DNA of 64,000 bases from Marinoscillum pacificum (GCF_024714495.1 NZ_JAMZMJ010000011.1:124001-188000); one strand, 5' to 3'; counted from the stretch's first letter, positions 45,321-54,007 are shown. Notes: a model not told the origin generated them from the letters alone. Made by a program: numbers and translations.

Positions 45321-46100
45321 TTAAGCAGCGACCTTTTTCTTATTCATTCGCTCCATTTTCACTTCTTTCTGCTTGGCCATTTTAATAATTCCGACCAGGT
45401 TCAAGACTTTGATCACCTGATAGGTAGGATCAATTTCATGCCATCTCACTCCACCGAAGTTAGCTCTTGAGCCATGCTTGTGGTGATTGTTGTGATAGCT
45501 CTCGCCCATCATCAAGAAATCGAATGGTAAGAAGTTTTTAGAAGTATCTCCTACCTCGAAGTTTCTATAACCATACAAGTGTGCAAACCAGTTGATAATC
45601 GCTCCATGAACAGGAGAAAGAATAAACTGAACTGGCAATAACAACCATAACCACCATGTGTCAGCATAGAACCAGTAAACGGAGAAATAAGCTGCACCCC
45701 ATAGCAATCTAGAGACCCAAGATCTTGCAAACTTGTCAAACGCCTGCCATTCAGGAACTCCATCTGTAAATCGTTTGTCTACTTCTACTTTCTTATTGGT
45801 AATATCCGAGTAGATCGTTTTCGTTTTCCACATCATCTTAAACAAACTCTCATCGTATTTAGGAGAGTGTGGATCATTAGGGGTATCAGCAAAAGCATGG
45901 TGCATTCTGTGCATTACACCATAGCCATATGCACTAAGGTAGTTTGAACCTTGGAAAAACCAGGTTAAAACAAAAAAGACCTTCTCCCAAAATTTGCTCA
46001 TAGTAAATGCTTTGTGTGCAGCATATCTATGAAGGAAAAAAGTCTGAAAAAATAGCGACAAGTACCAGTGCGCTATAAAGAATGGGATGATTACTTCCAT
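45321..46100 (-). CDS. Acyl-CoA (delta-9) fatty acid desaturase
   Basis: A 259-residue membrane diiron enzyme. The three His boxes are intact: HRYAAH (residues 24-29), HRMHH near residue 65, and YHNNHHKHG near 205. Three or four hydrophobic stretches flank them. It introduces a double bond into membrane acyl chains using O2, thereby adjusting fluidity. The gene lies 119 bp after an ECF sigma factor on the same strand, which may hint at shared control. No ferredoxin or reductase gene is adjacent. Confidence 0.93.
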   Translation of the reverse strand: MEVIIPFFIAHWYLSLFFQTFFLHRYAAHKAFTMSKFWEKVFFVLTWFFQGSNYLSAYGYGVMHRMHHAFADTPNDPHSPKYDESLFKMMWKTKTIYSDITNKKVEVDKRFTDGVPEWQAFDKFARSWVSRLLWGAAYFSVYWFYADTWWLWLLLPVQFILSPVHGAIINWFAHLYGYRNFEVGDTSKNFLPFDFLMMGESYHNNHHKHGSRANFGGVRWHEIDPTYQVIKVLNLVGIIKMAKQKEVKMERMNKKKVAA

Positions 46101-46219
46101 CTACAATTATTTAAAATGATTATTTCAACTTTTAGTTAAGGGAATAGCCCCTTTACACACTAAGACAAGTTGTGAGATGGTTTGTGACAAGAATCTGAAA
46201 AAAGTTGAAACTTTTTTTC

Positions 46220-46810
46220 TTACTTCTCGTCCGAATCGAGAATTTGATCTAATAAATCATCGAATTCTCCACTAGAACAGGCTTTTTTGATAGCCGCAAA
46301 ATATTTGTCTGAATCGAAGGAATAGGTAAATTTTTCGCTCTCTTTTGAAAGCTTTTCTTTCGCTCTGCATACGAGTTGACGACAGTGATCTTTCTTTTTA
46401 TTGAAAATCTGCTGCAATTCGTCATAGTCAAAATCAAAGCCCTCCCTTAGAACGAATAACCCTCGCTCTAGTGGCCCTAATTTCTTATGAAGTACATTCA
46501 ATGCAGAATTAAGCTCTTGTTTCAAGTCCAAATGACTGAAATCTATTTTCTCAAATAGGTCGGGAAGCTTCACACTATCTAAATAGTCCTTCTTCTTTTC
46601 TTTAAGACTGTTTAGATGATTGAGGCAATTATTGGTTACTGACTTGATCAGATAAGCCTTAGCATTGACTATTTTCTCCTGATCTACAGTAAGATACTTC
46701 AAGAAAGCATCCTGAACCATATCTTCTGCGTCATGCATGCAACCCACCATCTTGTAGGCTATAGCCTGCAGCATGGGTTGGTATAATGCTATCGTTTTTG
46801 CTTGAGTCAC
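46220..46810 (-). CDS. ECF RNA polymerase sigma factor
   Basis: A 196-residue ECF-type sigma-70 factor. Region 2 spans ~8-75 (GCMHDAEDMVQDAFLKYL, ending with NCLNHL). Region 4 spans ~105-160 (GPLERGLFVLREGFDFDYDELQQIFNKKKDHCRQL). A short acidic tail follows, without the SnoaL-like domain of related SigJ-like factors. The start is GTG, with no ATG nearby. A perfect TAAATTTG (-7) box lies at 46834-46827 on the minus strand. No anti-sigma gene is adjacent. Confidence 0.87.
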   Translation of the reverse strand: MTQAKTIALYQPMLQAIAYKMVGCMHDAEDMVQDAFLKYLTVDQEKIVNAKAYLIKSVTNNCLNHLNSLKEKKKDYLDSVKLPDLFEKIDFSHLDLKQELNSALNVLHKKLGPLERGLFVLREGFDFDYDELQQIFNKKKDHCRQLVCRAKEKLSKESEKFTYSFDSDKYFAAIKKACSSGEFDDLLDQILDSDEK

Positions 46811-46919
46811 CTGTGTTATTGAAATTCAAATTTAAGCAGACCTTGAATATTTGAGCCATCTTTGCGGCATTAATCGACGAGTTTTGATTAATGTCATATT
46901 AAAATATTGCGATTACGTT

Positions 46920-47603
46920 ATGTTGGAGATAGTCTATCGAGACGAATATCTTATTGCTATTAACAAACCCGCCGGGCTTCTGGTTCATCGCTCACCAATT
47001 GCCATGGACGCTGAGCAATTTGCGGTGCAAGAGCTTCGAAATCAAATAGATCAACACGTATTTCCTGCTCATCGATTGGACAGAAAAACTTCTGGCGTAC
47101 TGCTGTTTAGCCTGGACGAACAAACTCATAAAATCACCCAACCATTATTTGCTGAAAAAGTAATCACTAAAAAATACCTGGCGATCGTAAGAGGCTATAT
47201 AGATGATCAGGGAACGATAGATTACCCACTTCATCGGGATGATGGCAAACTACAGGATGCAGTAAGTCATTATCAATGCGTGCAACGCTGTGAACTCCCA
47301 GTACCTTTTGGGAAACATGCCACTTCCAGATACTCACTCGTTGAGGTAACTCCGGAAACAGGGCGAATGCATCAGATTCGTAAACATATGGCACATATTT
47401 TTCATCCGATCATTGCTGATAGACCACATGGCTGTAACAAACAAAATCGTTTGTTCATGGAGAAATGGAATATGACGCAAATGATGCTTCATGCCAAGTC
47501 ACTGGAATTCACCCACCCAGTCTCTAAAGAAGAAATAAAAATAGAAGCAGATCTACCTTCGGAATTTCTACGAATGATGAAATTGATGCATTTTAGTAGT
47601 TGA
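46920..47603 (+). CDS. truC: tRNA pseudouridine(65) synthase TruC
   Basis: A 227-residue RluA-family pseudouridine synthase. It opens with INKPAGLLVHRSPIAMDAEQF, then AHRLDRKTSGVLLFSLD with the catalytic Asp after His-Arg-Leu, and later GRMHQIRKHMAHIFHPI. The N-terminal block and length fit TruC, which modifies U65 of tRNA. I prefer the ATG at 46920; an earlier TTG in frame would add residues with no domain. It is divergent from the sigma factor gene. Confidence 0.88.
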   Translation: MLEIVYRDEYLIAINKPAGLLVHRSPIAMDAEQFAVQELRNQIDQHVFPAHRLDRKTSGVLLFSLDEQTHKITQPLFAEKVITKKYLAIVRGYIDDQGTIDYPLHRDDGKLQDAVSHYQCVQRCELPVPFGKHATSRYSLVEVTPETGRMHQIRKHMAHIFHPIIADRPHGCNKQNRLFMEKWNMTQMMLHAKSLEFTHPVSKEEIKIEADLPSEFLRMMKLMHFSS

Positions 47604-47623
47604 ATTAATCAATCTAGACCATA

Positions 47624-48232
47624 ATGAAATCTCTACTAATCTTCCTTTTTGGCTTTTTATGCCTCTCAGAATTAGCATTTTCACAATTTGACGCCAACTA
47701 TAGCAAGAAACCAATAGATCAGGCCAATAATGAACCTGTACCGATATATTTAAATTTTAGTGGAGGATTTGACAATCATGCCGGTCTTTTGGGGATTGGC
47801 TTTTCCGTGCCAATATATGATTTACTGGGAATAAGAGCTGGTATAGGAATTGGTGCATGGGGTCTAAAATACAATGCTGGCTTGAGACTATCTGATTTAA
47901 GTAGAAATGGCTGGGGCTTTGGATTGGGATATTCTTATTGTCCAGGCATAGATGAACTAAACCTAACCTTGACCGATGATTCCGGAGATACTAGATTCGT
48001 CGATCTAGCCTTACTACCATGTGGCTCGCTGAATTTGTCAGCAAATTATCACTGGGTTCTGAGTGATCAAAATGTATTTTACCTGGAAACTGGATACGCC
48101 ATAAAAAGCTCAAATTCGAACATCTACAGAGTAAACAACAATAATTCCTTAACCGCTGAAGAGGAAGGTTTTCTGGAATTTATTCGACCTGGAGGGATCA
48201 TCATCGCCCTCGGCTTTCAAGTGGCACTATAA
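47624..48232 (+). CDS. Secreted outer-membrane beta-barrel-like protein
   Basis: A 202-residue protein with a signal peptide (cleavage near AFSQF, about residue 20). The mature part alternates Gly/aromatic-rich strands (IRAGIGIGAWGLKYNAG, GWGFGLGYSY) and ends in a short strand that finishes with a hydrophobic residue, which fits a small outer-membrane barrel. It belongs to no family I can name. It begins 20 bp after truC, probably by chance rather than as a functional pair. Confidence 0.65.
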   Translation: MKSLLIFLFGFLCLSELAFSQFDANYSKKPIDQANNEPVPIYLNFSGGFDNHAGLLGIGFSVPIYDLLGIRAGIGIGAWGLKYNAGLRLSDLSRNGWGFGLGYSYCPGIDELNLTLTDDSGDTRFVDLALLPCGSLNLSANYHWVLSDQNVFYLETGYAIKSSNSNIYRVNNNNSLTAEEEGFLEFIRPGGIIIALGFQVAL

Positions 48233-48345
48233 AAAAATGAACACTATGTGTACGCTTGCGATCAATCATGCAGCCCAACATTCACTTAAGACACTGAATA
48301 ACAATTAATTACAAAAAATGGTCAGTTATTTGCACGCACTAAAAC

Positions 48346-48543
48346 ATGCGTACTCTTATTGTCATACTACTTTGGTGCATATTATTTACTCTGTCGGCAC
48401 CTATAGCTATCGGTCTATTTTTTATACTGGCAATTTTCTGGTTGATCCTACTCCCATTTAGAATAGTCGGCTTTACTTTAAAAGCCGTTTTTCAGATCGT
48501 CTGGGGGATAATAACTCTTCCATTTAGAGTAATTAAGGGCTAA
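48346..48543 (+). CDS. Small hydrophobic membrane protein
   Basis: A 65-residue protein that is almost wholly hydrophobic, with two segments (about residues 3-20 and 25-55) rich in Ile, Leu and Phe and a basic tail. There is no known family. It is preceded by 113 bp without a recognisable promoter. Its composition is typical of a real small membrane protein, but evidence is limited to length, start and codon use. Confidence 0.5.
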   Translation: MRTLIVILLWCILFTLSAPIAIGLFFILAIFWLILLPFRIVGFTLKAVFQIVWGIITLPFRVIKG

Positions 48544-48622
48544 CAGCTTTCAATAAATGTGCGACTCATTTCAACCAAATCAAACTATGTCGCAAACCAC
48601 CTACAATCATGTCGTTTTTACA

Positions 48623-48655
48623 CTTGAGAGTTTCAGTTAAGAGTTTTTAGCTTTG
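48623..48655 (+). promoter_or_regulatory. Promoter of the SRPBCC gene
   Basis: CTTG (48623-48626) is followed after 21 bases by TAGCTTTG (48648-48655), a perfect TAnnTTTG -7 element. The ATG lies about 25 bp downstream. Confidence 0.55.
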
Positions 48656-48679
48656 TTATAGATAATTAATCAAACGACA

Positions 48680-49102
48680 ATGAGCAACAAAACGACACTC
48701 CACATCGAAGCAGAAATAGCCGTACCAGTAGAAAAAGCCTGGGAAATATGGACAACCCCAGAACATATTACCAAATGGAATCAGGCATCACCAGACTGGC
48801 ATTGTCCATCTGCCACCAATGATCTTCAGGTTGGAGGAAAGTTTTCTTCCACCATGGCAGCCAAAGACGGAAGCTTTAGTTTCGAGTTTGGAGGAGTGTA
48901 TGATACTGTAAACACCAATGAATTAATCGAATATACACTGGATGACGGCAGAACTGTTAGCGTGACTTTTGAAGCCACAGACAAAGGTGTTCTTATCAAA
49001 TCAGATTTCGAGCCAGAGGACAGCAACTCCCATGATATGCAGCAAGGTGGATGGCAAGCTATCCTCAACTCATACAAGGCATACGCAGAATCTATAGCTT
49101 AG
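48680..49102 (+). CDS. SRPBCC (AHSA1-like) domain protein
   Basis: A 140-residue START-like protein of the AHSA1/YndB type. It begins TLHIEAEIAVPVEKAWEIWTTPEHITKWN and closes HDMQQGGWQAILNSYKAYAE, a full-length single domain. The ligand is unknown. It is cytoplasmic, with no signal peptide. Its stop overlaps the end of the convergent ExbD gene by 11 bp. It has a clear promoter upstream. Confidence 0.9.
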   Translation: MSNKTTLHIEAEIAVPVEKAWEIWTTPEHITKWNQASPDWHCPSATNDLQVGGKFSSTMAAKDGSFSFEFGGVYDTVNTNELIEYTLDDGRTVSVTFEATDKGVLIKSDFEPEDSNSHDMQQGGWQAILNSYKAYAESIA

Positions 49103-49538
49103 GAGTTGTTCGATACACCACTTTTCTGGCATTGGCCTTTTTAAGCTCTTCCTGCACATCATCTACCAAGCCCATCTTCACATATTCATCGGCTTTGATC
49201 ACAATGATCATTTGATCTTTAAGGTTTTCAGGAAGAGTTTCTTTTTGCTCCATCACCCACTGAGTAAGTTGTTCCTTTTTAATTACTCGATTATCTACCG
49301 AGATCACCTCCTGATCCCCAACTTCTCTATTGATTGGCTTTCCTATAATTATTTCACGAATAAGCTCCTTCCGATTGACCTTAGTCATAGCTTCAGCCTT
49401 CGGAGTGGTCAATTTCACCTGATCATTCATTGGTTTTATGGTAGCACTTACCATAAAAAAGAACAATAATAAGAATACAATATCTGGAAGTGATGCTGTT
49501 GATATTTCAGCTTTTGCACGTGTCTTTTTACGTATCAT
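49092..49538 (-). CDS. ExbD/TolR-family biopolymer transport protein
   Basis: A 148-residue ExbD/TolR-like protein. The single membrane helix (~13-36) has the conserved Asp (SLPDIVFLLLFFFMVSATI). A periplasmic domain follows with INREVGDQEVISVDNRVIKKEQL and ADEYVKMGLVDDVQEELKKA. It would transmit proton-motive force to the outer membrane. It follows the second ExbD gene by 12 bp, but no ExbB/TolQ or TonB gene is nearby. Confidence 0.87.
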   Translation of the reverse strand: MIRKKTRAKAEISTASLPDIVFLLLFFFMVSATIKPMNDQVKLTTPKAEAMTKVNRKELIREIIIGKPINREVGDQEVISVDNRVIKKEQLTQWVMEQKETLPENLKDQMIIVIKADEYVKMGLVDDVQEELKKANARKVVYRTTPKL

Positions 49539-49550
49539 GATCTTTGGGAT

Positions 49551-50102
49551 TTAAAGTGTTTTTTCTGGTTGAGCAATAGAGATGTTCATTGGGATTCCAT
49601 CCTTTCCTCGGCTGATGAGATCGCGTTCCGTCGGCTTGTCCAAATCTAATGCCCGATAATCTTCAGATGACATACCCACACGTGCTCCGTAGATTTCATA
49701 GTAAGCTTCTTTGACTTCATCCAGTACCGCGATGAAATACTTATAGTCTGTACCTCTACTAGTTTTGATGGAGATAGTAGCTTTATCTGGAGAAACAGAT
49801 AGAGCCGGGTCAATACTATTGTTCATCACAAATGCTTTCACCTCTTCTCTCAGGCCAGTCAAATTGTCTCTTCTCTGATCTTCAATCAAATACTGATTAC
49901 TTGAATTGACAAGAATCTTATACAGATTGCGATCATGAATCTCGGCGATCTCCTGATCCTCTGGTTCTGGTGGTAATTTTAGTGACACTCCTTTTTCCTG
50001 AAGAATGGTGGTAGACACCAGAAAAAAGATCAACAAAAGGAAAGCAATATCTGCCATAGATCCTGTGTTGATTTCCTGAACTTCTCGTTTTTTAAGTTTC
50101 AT
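49551..50102 (-). CDS. ExbD/TolR-family biopolymer transport protein (second copy, longer)
   Basis: A 183-residue ExbD/TolR-like protein. The membrane helix has the conserved Asp (MADIAFLLLIFFLVSTTI, about residues 17-34). The periplasmic part is larger and contains SIKTSRGTDYKYFIAVLDEVKEAYYEIY. I prefer the ATG at 50102; an upstream in-frame start would add ten residues with no domain. It pairs with the next ExbD gene and stands divergent to an ECF sigma gene. Confidence 0.87.
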   Translation of the reverse strand: MKLKKREVQEINTGSMADIAFLLLIFFLVSTTILQEKGVSLKLPPEPEDQEIAEIHDRNLYKILVNSSNQYLIEDQRRDNLTGLREEVKAFVMNNSIDPALSVSPDKATISIKTSRGTDYKYFIAVLDEVKEAYYEIYGARVGMSSEDYRALDLDKPTERDLISRGKDGIPMNISIAQPEKTL

Positions 50103-50204
50103 AGCCTTGCTTTTATCCTTACAATCCAGCATTTCATAGAAGTCACATCTGCCTTGTAAAATTTATTGTGACTATCGGTCGTTCTTGGATTGTAAGAGTG
50201 TAAG

Positions 50205-50762
50205 ATGAATCATCGTCTGGACCAACATATCGAAGAGGAGCGGATTTGGATAGAGCAATCCAAAACGGACGTCAAGGGCTTTGAACCATTGTACAATAAA
50301 TACTATGACCTGATATTCCGATTCTTACTGCGACGAACGGATGATGACATGCTGGCAGCAGATTTATGCAGCCAGACTTTTTACAAGGCACTTTCGAACA
50401 TCAAAAAGTATGAATGGCGAGGAAAGTCTATTGCGCCGTGGTTTTATCAAATAGCATCCAATGAACTCAGAAAACATTTCAGAGACAAAAAACCTGTTTA
50501 TGTGATCGAAGAAGATGTCATTGAAAGCTCTGATGAACTAGGCAACAGATGGTCCAAACTATTGGAAGCTAATAAACTTACTGAGGTTTTGGACCGTTTA
50601 AATGAACAAGAGATACAGTTAATTGAACTTAAATATTTTGAAGAGTTAACTTTTGATGAGATTGCGCTCATCATGGATATGAAGCTAAGTGCAGTAAAAA
50701 TGAAACTGTACCGACTATTAAGTAAAATGAGAACAAACCTGGAGGAGTATGTCGAGATATGA
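50205..50762 (+). CDS. ECF RNA polymerase sigma factor
   Basis: A 185-residue ECF-type sigma-70 factor. Region 2 spans ~25-95 (LRRTDDDMLAADLCSQTFYKAL and ending with IASNELRKHFRDK). Region 4 spans ~125-180 (LNEQEIQLIELKYFEELTFDEIALIMDMKLSAVKMKLYRLLSKM). It is followed, with a 14-bp overlap, by a small membrane protein that may be its anti-sigma partner. It is divergent to the ExbD pair. Confidence 0.89.
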   Translation: MNHRLDQHIEEERIWIEQSKTDVKGFEPLYNKYYDLIFRFLLRRTDDDMLAADLCSQTFYKALSNIKKYEWRGKSIAPWFYQIASNELRKHFRDKKPVYVIEEDVIESSDELGNRWSKLLEANKLTEVLDRLNEQEIQLIELKYFEELTFDEIALIMDMKLSAVKMKLYRLLSKMRTNLEEYVEI

Positions 50763-51009
50763 TTACCGTACGAGGAGAAAGCTCTTCAACAGGCATGGCT
50801 CCAATCCGCATAAAAACTTTGGAGCTTTTGAAAAGGAGTTTATTCACAAGCGCAGAGTGCAGAGAACTAGCCGCTTTTTGCTGGTATTATTAATCCTTGT
50901 GGCTTTAATTGGATTAGCTGTGTTCACAGCCAATGCAGAAAACATTCAGAAATCTCCTACTCCACTAAAAGGCGAAATTGAAATTACAAGTACCAATTCC
51001 AGATTGTAA
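50749..51009 (+). CDS. Small single-pass membrane protein, possible anti-sigma partner
   Basis: An 86-residue protein with a basic N-terminus, one membrane helix (~40-62) and a short outer tail. The start ATG at 50749 overlaps the sigma gene by 14 bp. It is preceded by GGAGGAG, an unusually strong Shine-Dalgarno sequence for Bacteroidota. It has no zinc motif or recognisable anti-sigma domain. Position alone suggests that it holds or regulates the sigma factor. Confidence 0.65.
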   Translation: MSRYDYRTRRKLFNRHGSNPHKNFGAFEKEFIHKRRVQRTSRFLLVLLILVALIGLAVFTANAENIQKSPTPLKGEIEITSTNSRL

Positions 51010-51016
51010 ATATTTC

Positions 51017-51049
51017 AAAAAAAGCCTTCACACACTGTGCGAAGGCTTT
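51017..51049. terminator. Bidirectional terminator
   Basis: A 9-bp stem AAAGCCTTC/GAAGGCTTT with a loop of about 11. The minus strand has seven T after it. It can end both the sigma operon and the convergent outer-membrane protein gene. Confidence 0.7.
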
Positions 51050-51161
51050 CCAATTATCACCTAAACATACTAATATCATTTCTGTCAGAGATCAATTAAG
51101 ATCCTCTTTCAAAGCTTACAATAGAACTACGTAAGGTGTTTATCAATTGGATTTATTTTAA

Positions 51162-51701
51162 TTAATTAATTGTGTAAAGAAGACCAAACTTCACTCCTAC
51201 CCAATTCATATCAGTTCCTTCACTAAAGATATGCGTGTAATCAAACGATGTATCTAGAAACCAATTATTGGACAAGTCAAGAGCTAGTCCTACTCGCGGT
51301 GATAGACCTCCATAATTCTCCGTATTTGAATCCAATGATGAAGTCATAAAATAAGAACCACCACCAAGTTCACCATATAGATCTACCATTTCTCCAAGAT
51401 CATTGTGCAGTCCCAAAGTCAACAAGACAGGTACAACCGTCAAGTTCTCATCACTCATTCCTTCTGATTTATAGCTCATGGATCTAAGTCCAGATTCGAT
51501 ACCCATGTCAAAACGCTGGCCGAAGTAGTAGTCCAATGACCCATCAAATCCCCATCCAGAGTTTAGCATATCTTTATTATCACCAAGTGGGTGTGATGTG
51601 GATGCGTTAAGCCCCAAATTGATTTTACCATTTTGTGCACTAGCATTGAATGCAACAATTGAAAGAATAAAGGTTGTTGTAAGTATTACGAGTTTTTTCA
51701 T
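51162..51701 (-). CDS. Outer-membrane beta-barrel protein
   Basis: A 179-residue protein with a signal peptide (cleavage near ASAQN, about residue 22). The mature chain alternates amphipathic strands with glycine and aromatic residues (GWGFDGSLDYYFGQRFDMGIESGLRSM, WVGVKFGLLYTIN) and ends with an aromatic-rich strand. It matches the general outer-membrane beta-barrel (OMP_b-brl) type. Function is not known. Confidence 0.8.
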   Translation of the reverse strand: MKKLVILTTTFILSIVAFNASAQNGKINLGLNASTSHPLGDNKDMLNSGWGFDGSLDYYFGQRFDMGIESGLRSMSYKSEGMSDENLTVVPVLLTLGLHNDLGEMVDLYGELGGGSYFMTSSLDSNTENYGGLSPRVGLALDLSNNWFLDTSFDYTHIFSEGTDMNWVGVKFGLLYTIN

Positions 51702-51955
51702 CTGTTTAAATTTTTGTTTGATCAGTAGTATGCCAATACTATTCCAACCCTCAAAAACCTCCCTCTTTGGCTAAAAACAAAGAATGACTTTTCCAATTAG
51801 AGAATATTTTTACCAAATCAGCAATTGTCTAATTTTCAATATTGGAAAAATGATAGCTTCGGGAAGTAGTTTTATCGAAACTCGCTTAGACAAATTCATT
51901 TTTATATCTAGCTTTTCCCAAGAAAGGAGCTACTATACCATCAAACCTTATTCGT

Positions 51956-52306
51956 ATGCCCACAATCTTGATCCATTCTATTATTTGCGAACATCCCCAG
52001 GAAACCGATATGGATGAAATCTACATCATCTATAAAGGCAAGAAGGTATGGCCAAAGGATCAAAAATTCATGAAAATTGATGTGGATGACACTCTGCCCA
52101 TCGGGATGAGAATGAAAGTCAATGGCAAAGGATGGTTAAAACTAGAGTTGTGGGAATACGACTTGACAAGCAAAAATGATCACCTTGGCACTTTTCACTT
52201 GAAGATCGATGACTCGACTGGACATTTCTCTGAAATGCTCAGCACACCAGACCCAAGAAGTCCTATCAGTTATTTCCTAAACTGGGAACTGGCACAAGAA
52301 GCATAA
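51956..52306 (+). CDS. Small C2-like domain protein
   Basis: A 116-residue protein whose pattern resembles a short C2-like beta-sandwich family of Bacteroidota: an early Cys and DMDEIYIIYKGKKVWP, then LWEYDLTSKNDHLGTFHLKID. No signal peptide is seen. The start could be this ATG or the ATG at 52010. The 254-bp region ahead of it holds no convincing gene. Function is not known; binding to lipids or to a toxin-related partner is possible but unproven. Confidence 0.6.
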   Translation: MPTILIHSIICEHPQETDMDEIYIIYKGKKVWPKDQKFMKIDVDDTLPIGMRMKVNGKGWLKLELWEYDLTSKNDHLGTFHLKIDDSTGHFSEMLSTPDPRSPISYFLNWELAQEA

Positions 52307-52315
52307 TAATCAGTA

Positions 52316-52340
52316 AATTTCAGGAACGCTACCTGAAATT
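52316..52340 (+). promoter_or_regulatory. Hairpin directly ahead of the gene at 52343
   Basis: A perfect 9-bp stem AATTTCAGG/CCTGAAATT with a 7-nt loop ends two bases before the ATG at 52343. It would cover the ribosome-binding region. There is no T-run, so it is not a simple terminator. Confidence 0.4.
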
Positions 52341-52342
52341 AC

Positions 52343-53221
52343 ATGAAAAAGATTGCCTCCCTCTGTACAATTTGTATTGTCTCGCTAACAACCTATGCCC
52401 AACAACCAGTTGAGTATCCGTCTTTAGGACTATCATTCGAAATTCCTAATGGATGGATAGGTCAGGAATATGGTGATGGCTATCTCATTGCACACCAAAC
52501 AATTCCTGGATTTGTGATCATTTCCACTCATGAAGCGAATGATCTGGCTACATTAACTAATGAAGCTAAAATAGGATTAGCAGATGAAAATGGCACCAAT
52601 TTGACAGCAACCTCTAGTCCAACTTCCTACAAAACGAATGGAGTTGCTTGTGATTACGCCGGCACCATGGAGTGGACTCCTGCAAAAGCGTATGCCATCG
52701 GTCTACTATCTCCCAACTCAGGAGGCATAGTCATTCTGGGTGCCTCCACAGAAGAACTATTTAGTGAAACACATGTACGTGTAGTAAAAGAAATTGCCAA
52801 CTCAGTAAAGTTCACCAAGATCATCAAGCCTAAACCAGCCGATCAATGGAATGACATGTTTCAAAATGTAAGACTCACTTACATGAGCTCATATTCCAGT
52901 AATACTTCTGGTGGTGGCGGGTACAGTCAAAAAACAACGATTGACCTGTGTAGTGAAGGCTACTTCAACTATAAAGATGATGATATCAACTCATTTGGCC
53001 AATATGCCGGTGCATATAGTCAACAACGTGGAGGAGGAACATGGACACTGGAGCCGGGAAGGTCAGCAGATACTCCTGTTCTAAAACTAACATTTTATAA
53101 TGGCAAGATTTACAGTTATGATTTAAGCATGAGTGAAGGGAAACTTCTTCTTAATGGATATCGCTATTTCCGAACGTATGCCAATGATGCAACCGAAGAA
53201 TTTAGACCTTTATGCAATTAG
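52343..53221 (+). CDS. Secreted protein of unknown function
   Basis: A 292-residue protein with a signal peptide (cleavage near TYAQQ, about residue 20). The first 150 residues look like a PsbP/DUF-type beta domain (LGLSFEIPNGWIGQEYGDGYLIAHQ). A Ser/Gly-rich stretch near 185-200 leads to a second beta-rich part (TIDLCSEGYFNYKDDD, GGGTWTLEPG) that resembles lipocalin-like strands. No enzyme motif was seen. A hairpin directly precedes its start. Confidence 0.6.
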   Translation: MKKIASLCTICIVSLTTYAQQPVEYPSLGLSFEIPNGWIGQEYGDGYLIAHQTIPGFVIISTHEANDLATLTNEAKIGLADENGTNLTATSSPTSYKTNGVACDYAGTMEWTPAKAYAIGLLSPNSGGIVILGASTEELFSETHVRVVKEIANSVKFTKIIKPKPADQWNDMFQNVRLTYMSSYSSNTSGGGGYSQKTTIDLCSEGYFNYKDDDINSFGQYAGAYSQQRGGGTWTLEPGRSADTPVLKLTFYNGKIYSYDLSMSEGKLLLNGYRYFRTYANDATEEFRPLCN

Positions 53222-53280
53222 CTTTCCAACTACTGGCACCATCTTTGGTTCTAGTGTAAGAAACATTTAAATCATAACTC

Positions 53281-54000
53281 ATGAGATTACTATCATTAAG
53301 CATACTATTCGGTTTTATTGCATTGGCTTCCAGCGCACAAACTCCGCTGAGTACCCAAGGAACAATAAGTGTACAAGGAAATGCTTCCATAGCTGTGAAA
53401 CCAACCACAACGACCATCAACCTGGGAATACAGTCCAATAGCTACAATTATCCAGATGCTGTTAAAGACATGATTGAGCGTGTGGAACAACTTTCAAAAG
53501 AGCTGAAGAAATTAGGTTTCGAAGAAAAAGACATTGTAACCTCAAACTTCAACATCGAGCCAACCAGAGTATATGTTAAGAATATATGGAAAGACACAGG
53601 TTTCGTGGCTAGACAAAACATAGTGGTTTCATTCTCTCAAGATAAAAAGAAGCTTCTTGAGGTATTAAATACTGCCACTAAGAGCAACTCTAAACCTTCG
53701 ATTAATCTTTCGTTTGGATTGGATGCTGACAAAAAAGAGACGTTACAAAACGAATTGGTCAAATTGGCGGTAAAAGATGCAAAAGCCAAAGCAGACATCA
53801 TAGCTACAGCATCCGGATATAAAATAAGTGGTATCAAAGAGATTCATTACGGAACTGTCAACCAGGGACCTAGCCCGATGTATGAAGCACGTGCAATGAA
53901 TACTATGATGAAATCAGCCGACGTAGAAATATCAAACTTTGAAGCCTCAGACCTGAGATACAATGAATCTATTTCTATTGTATACTTTATAGAGCAGTAA
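53281..54000 (+). CDS. SIMPL-domain (DUF541) secreted protein
   Basis: A 239-residue protein with a signal peptide (cleavage near SSAQT, about residue 20). The SIMPL/DUF541 pattern is clear: GNASIAVKPTTTTINLGIQSN, AVKDMIERVEQLSKELKKLGFEEKDIVTSNFNIEP, KADIIATASGYKISGIKEIHYG. E. coli YggE, in this family, limits oxidative damage, but the molecular role is unknown. It lies 59 bp after the preceding secreted-protein gene and ends with a strong terminator. Confidence 0.9.
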   Translation: MRLLSLSILFGFIALASSAQTPLSTQGTISVQGNASIAVKPTTTTINLGIQSNSYNYPDAVKDMIERVEQLSKELKKLGFEEKDIVTSNFNIEPTRVYVKNIWKDTGFVARQNIVVSFSQDKKKLLEVLNTATKSNSKPSINLSFGLDADKKETLQNELVKLAVKDAKAKADIIATASGYKISGIKEIHYGTVNQGPSPMYEARAMNTMMKSADVEISNFEASDLRYNESISIVYFIEQ

Positions 54001-54007
54001 AAAGAAA

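Noticed and set aside
46851-46919. N-terminal extension of TruC from an earlier TTG
   Set aside because: The extra residues match no part of the TruC family and the region contains a promoter-like CATCTTTG.
51784-52017. Open frame of 77 codons on the plus strand ahead of the C2-like gene
   Set aside because: Composition is low-complexity Phe/Ile/Ser from AT-rich intergenic DNA, it overlaps the better-supported C2-like gene, and no domain is visible.
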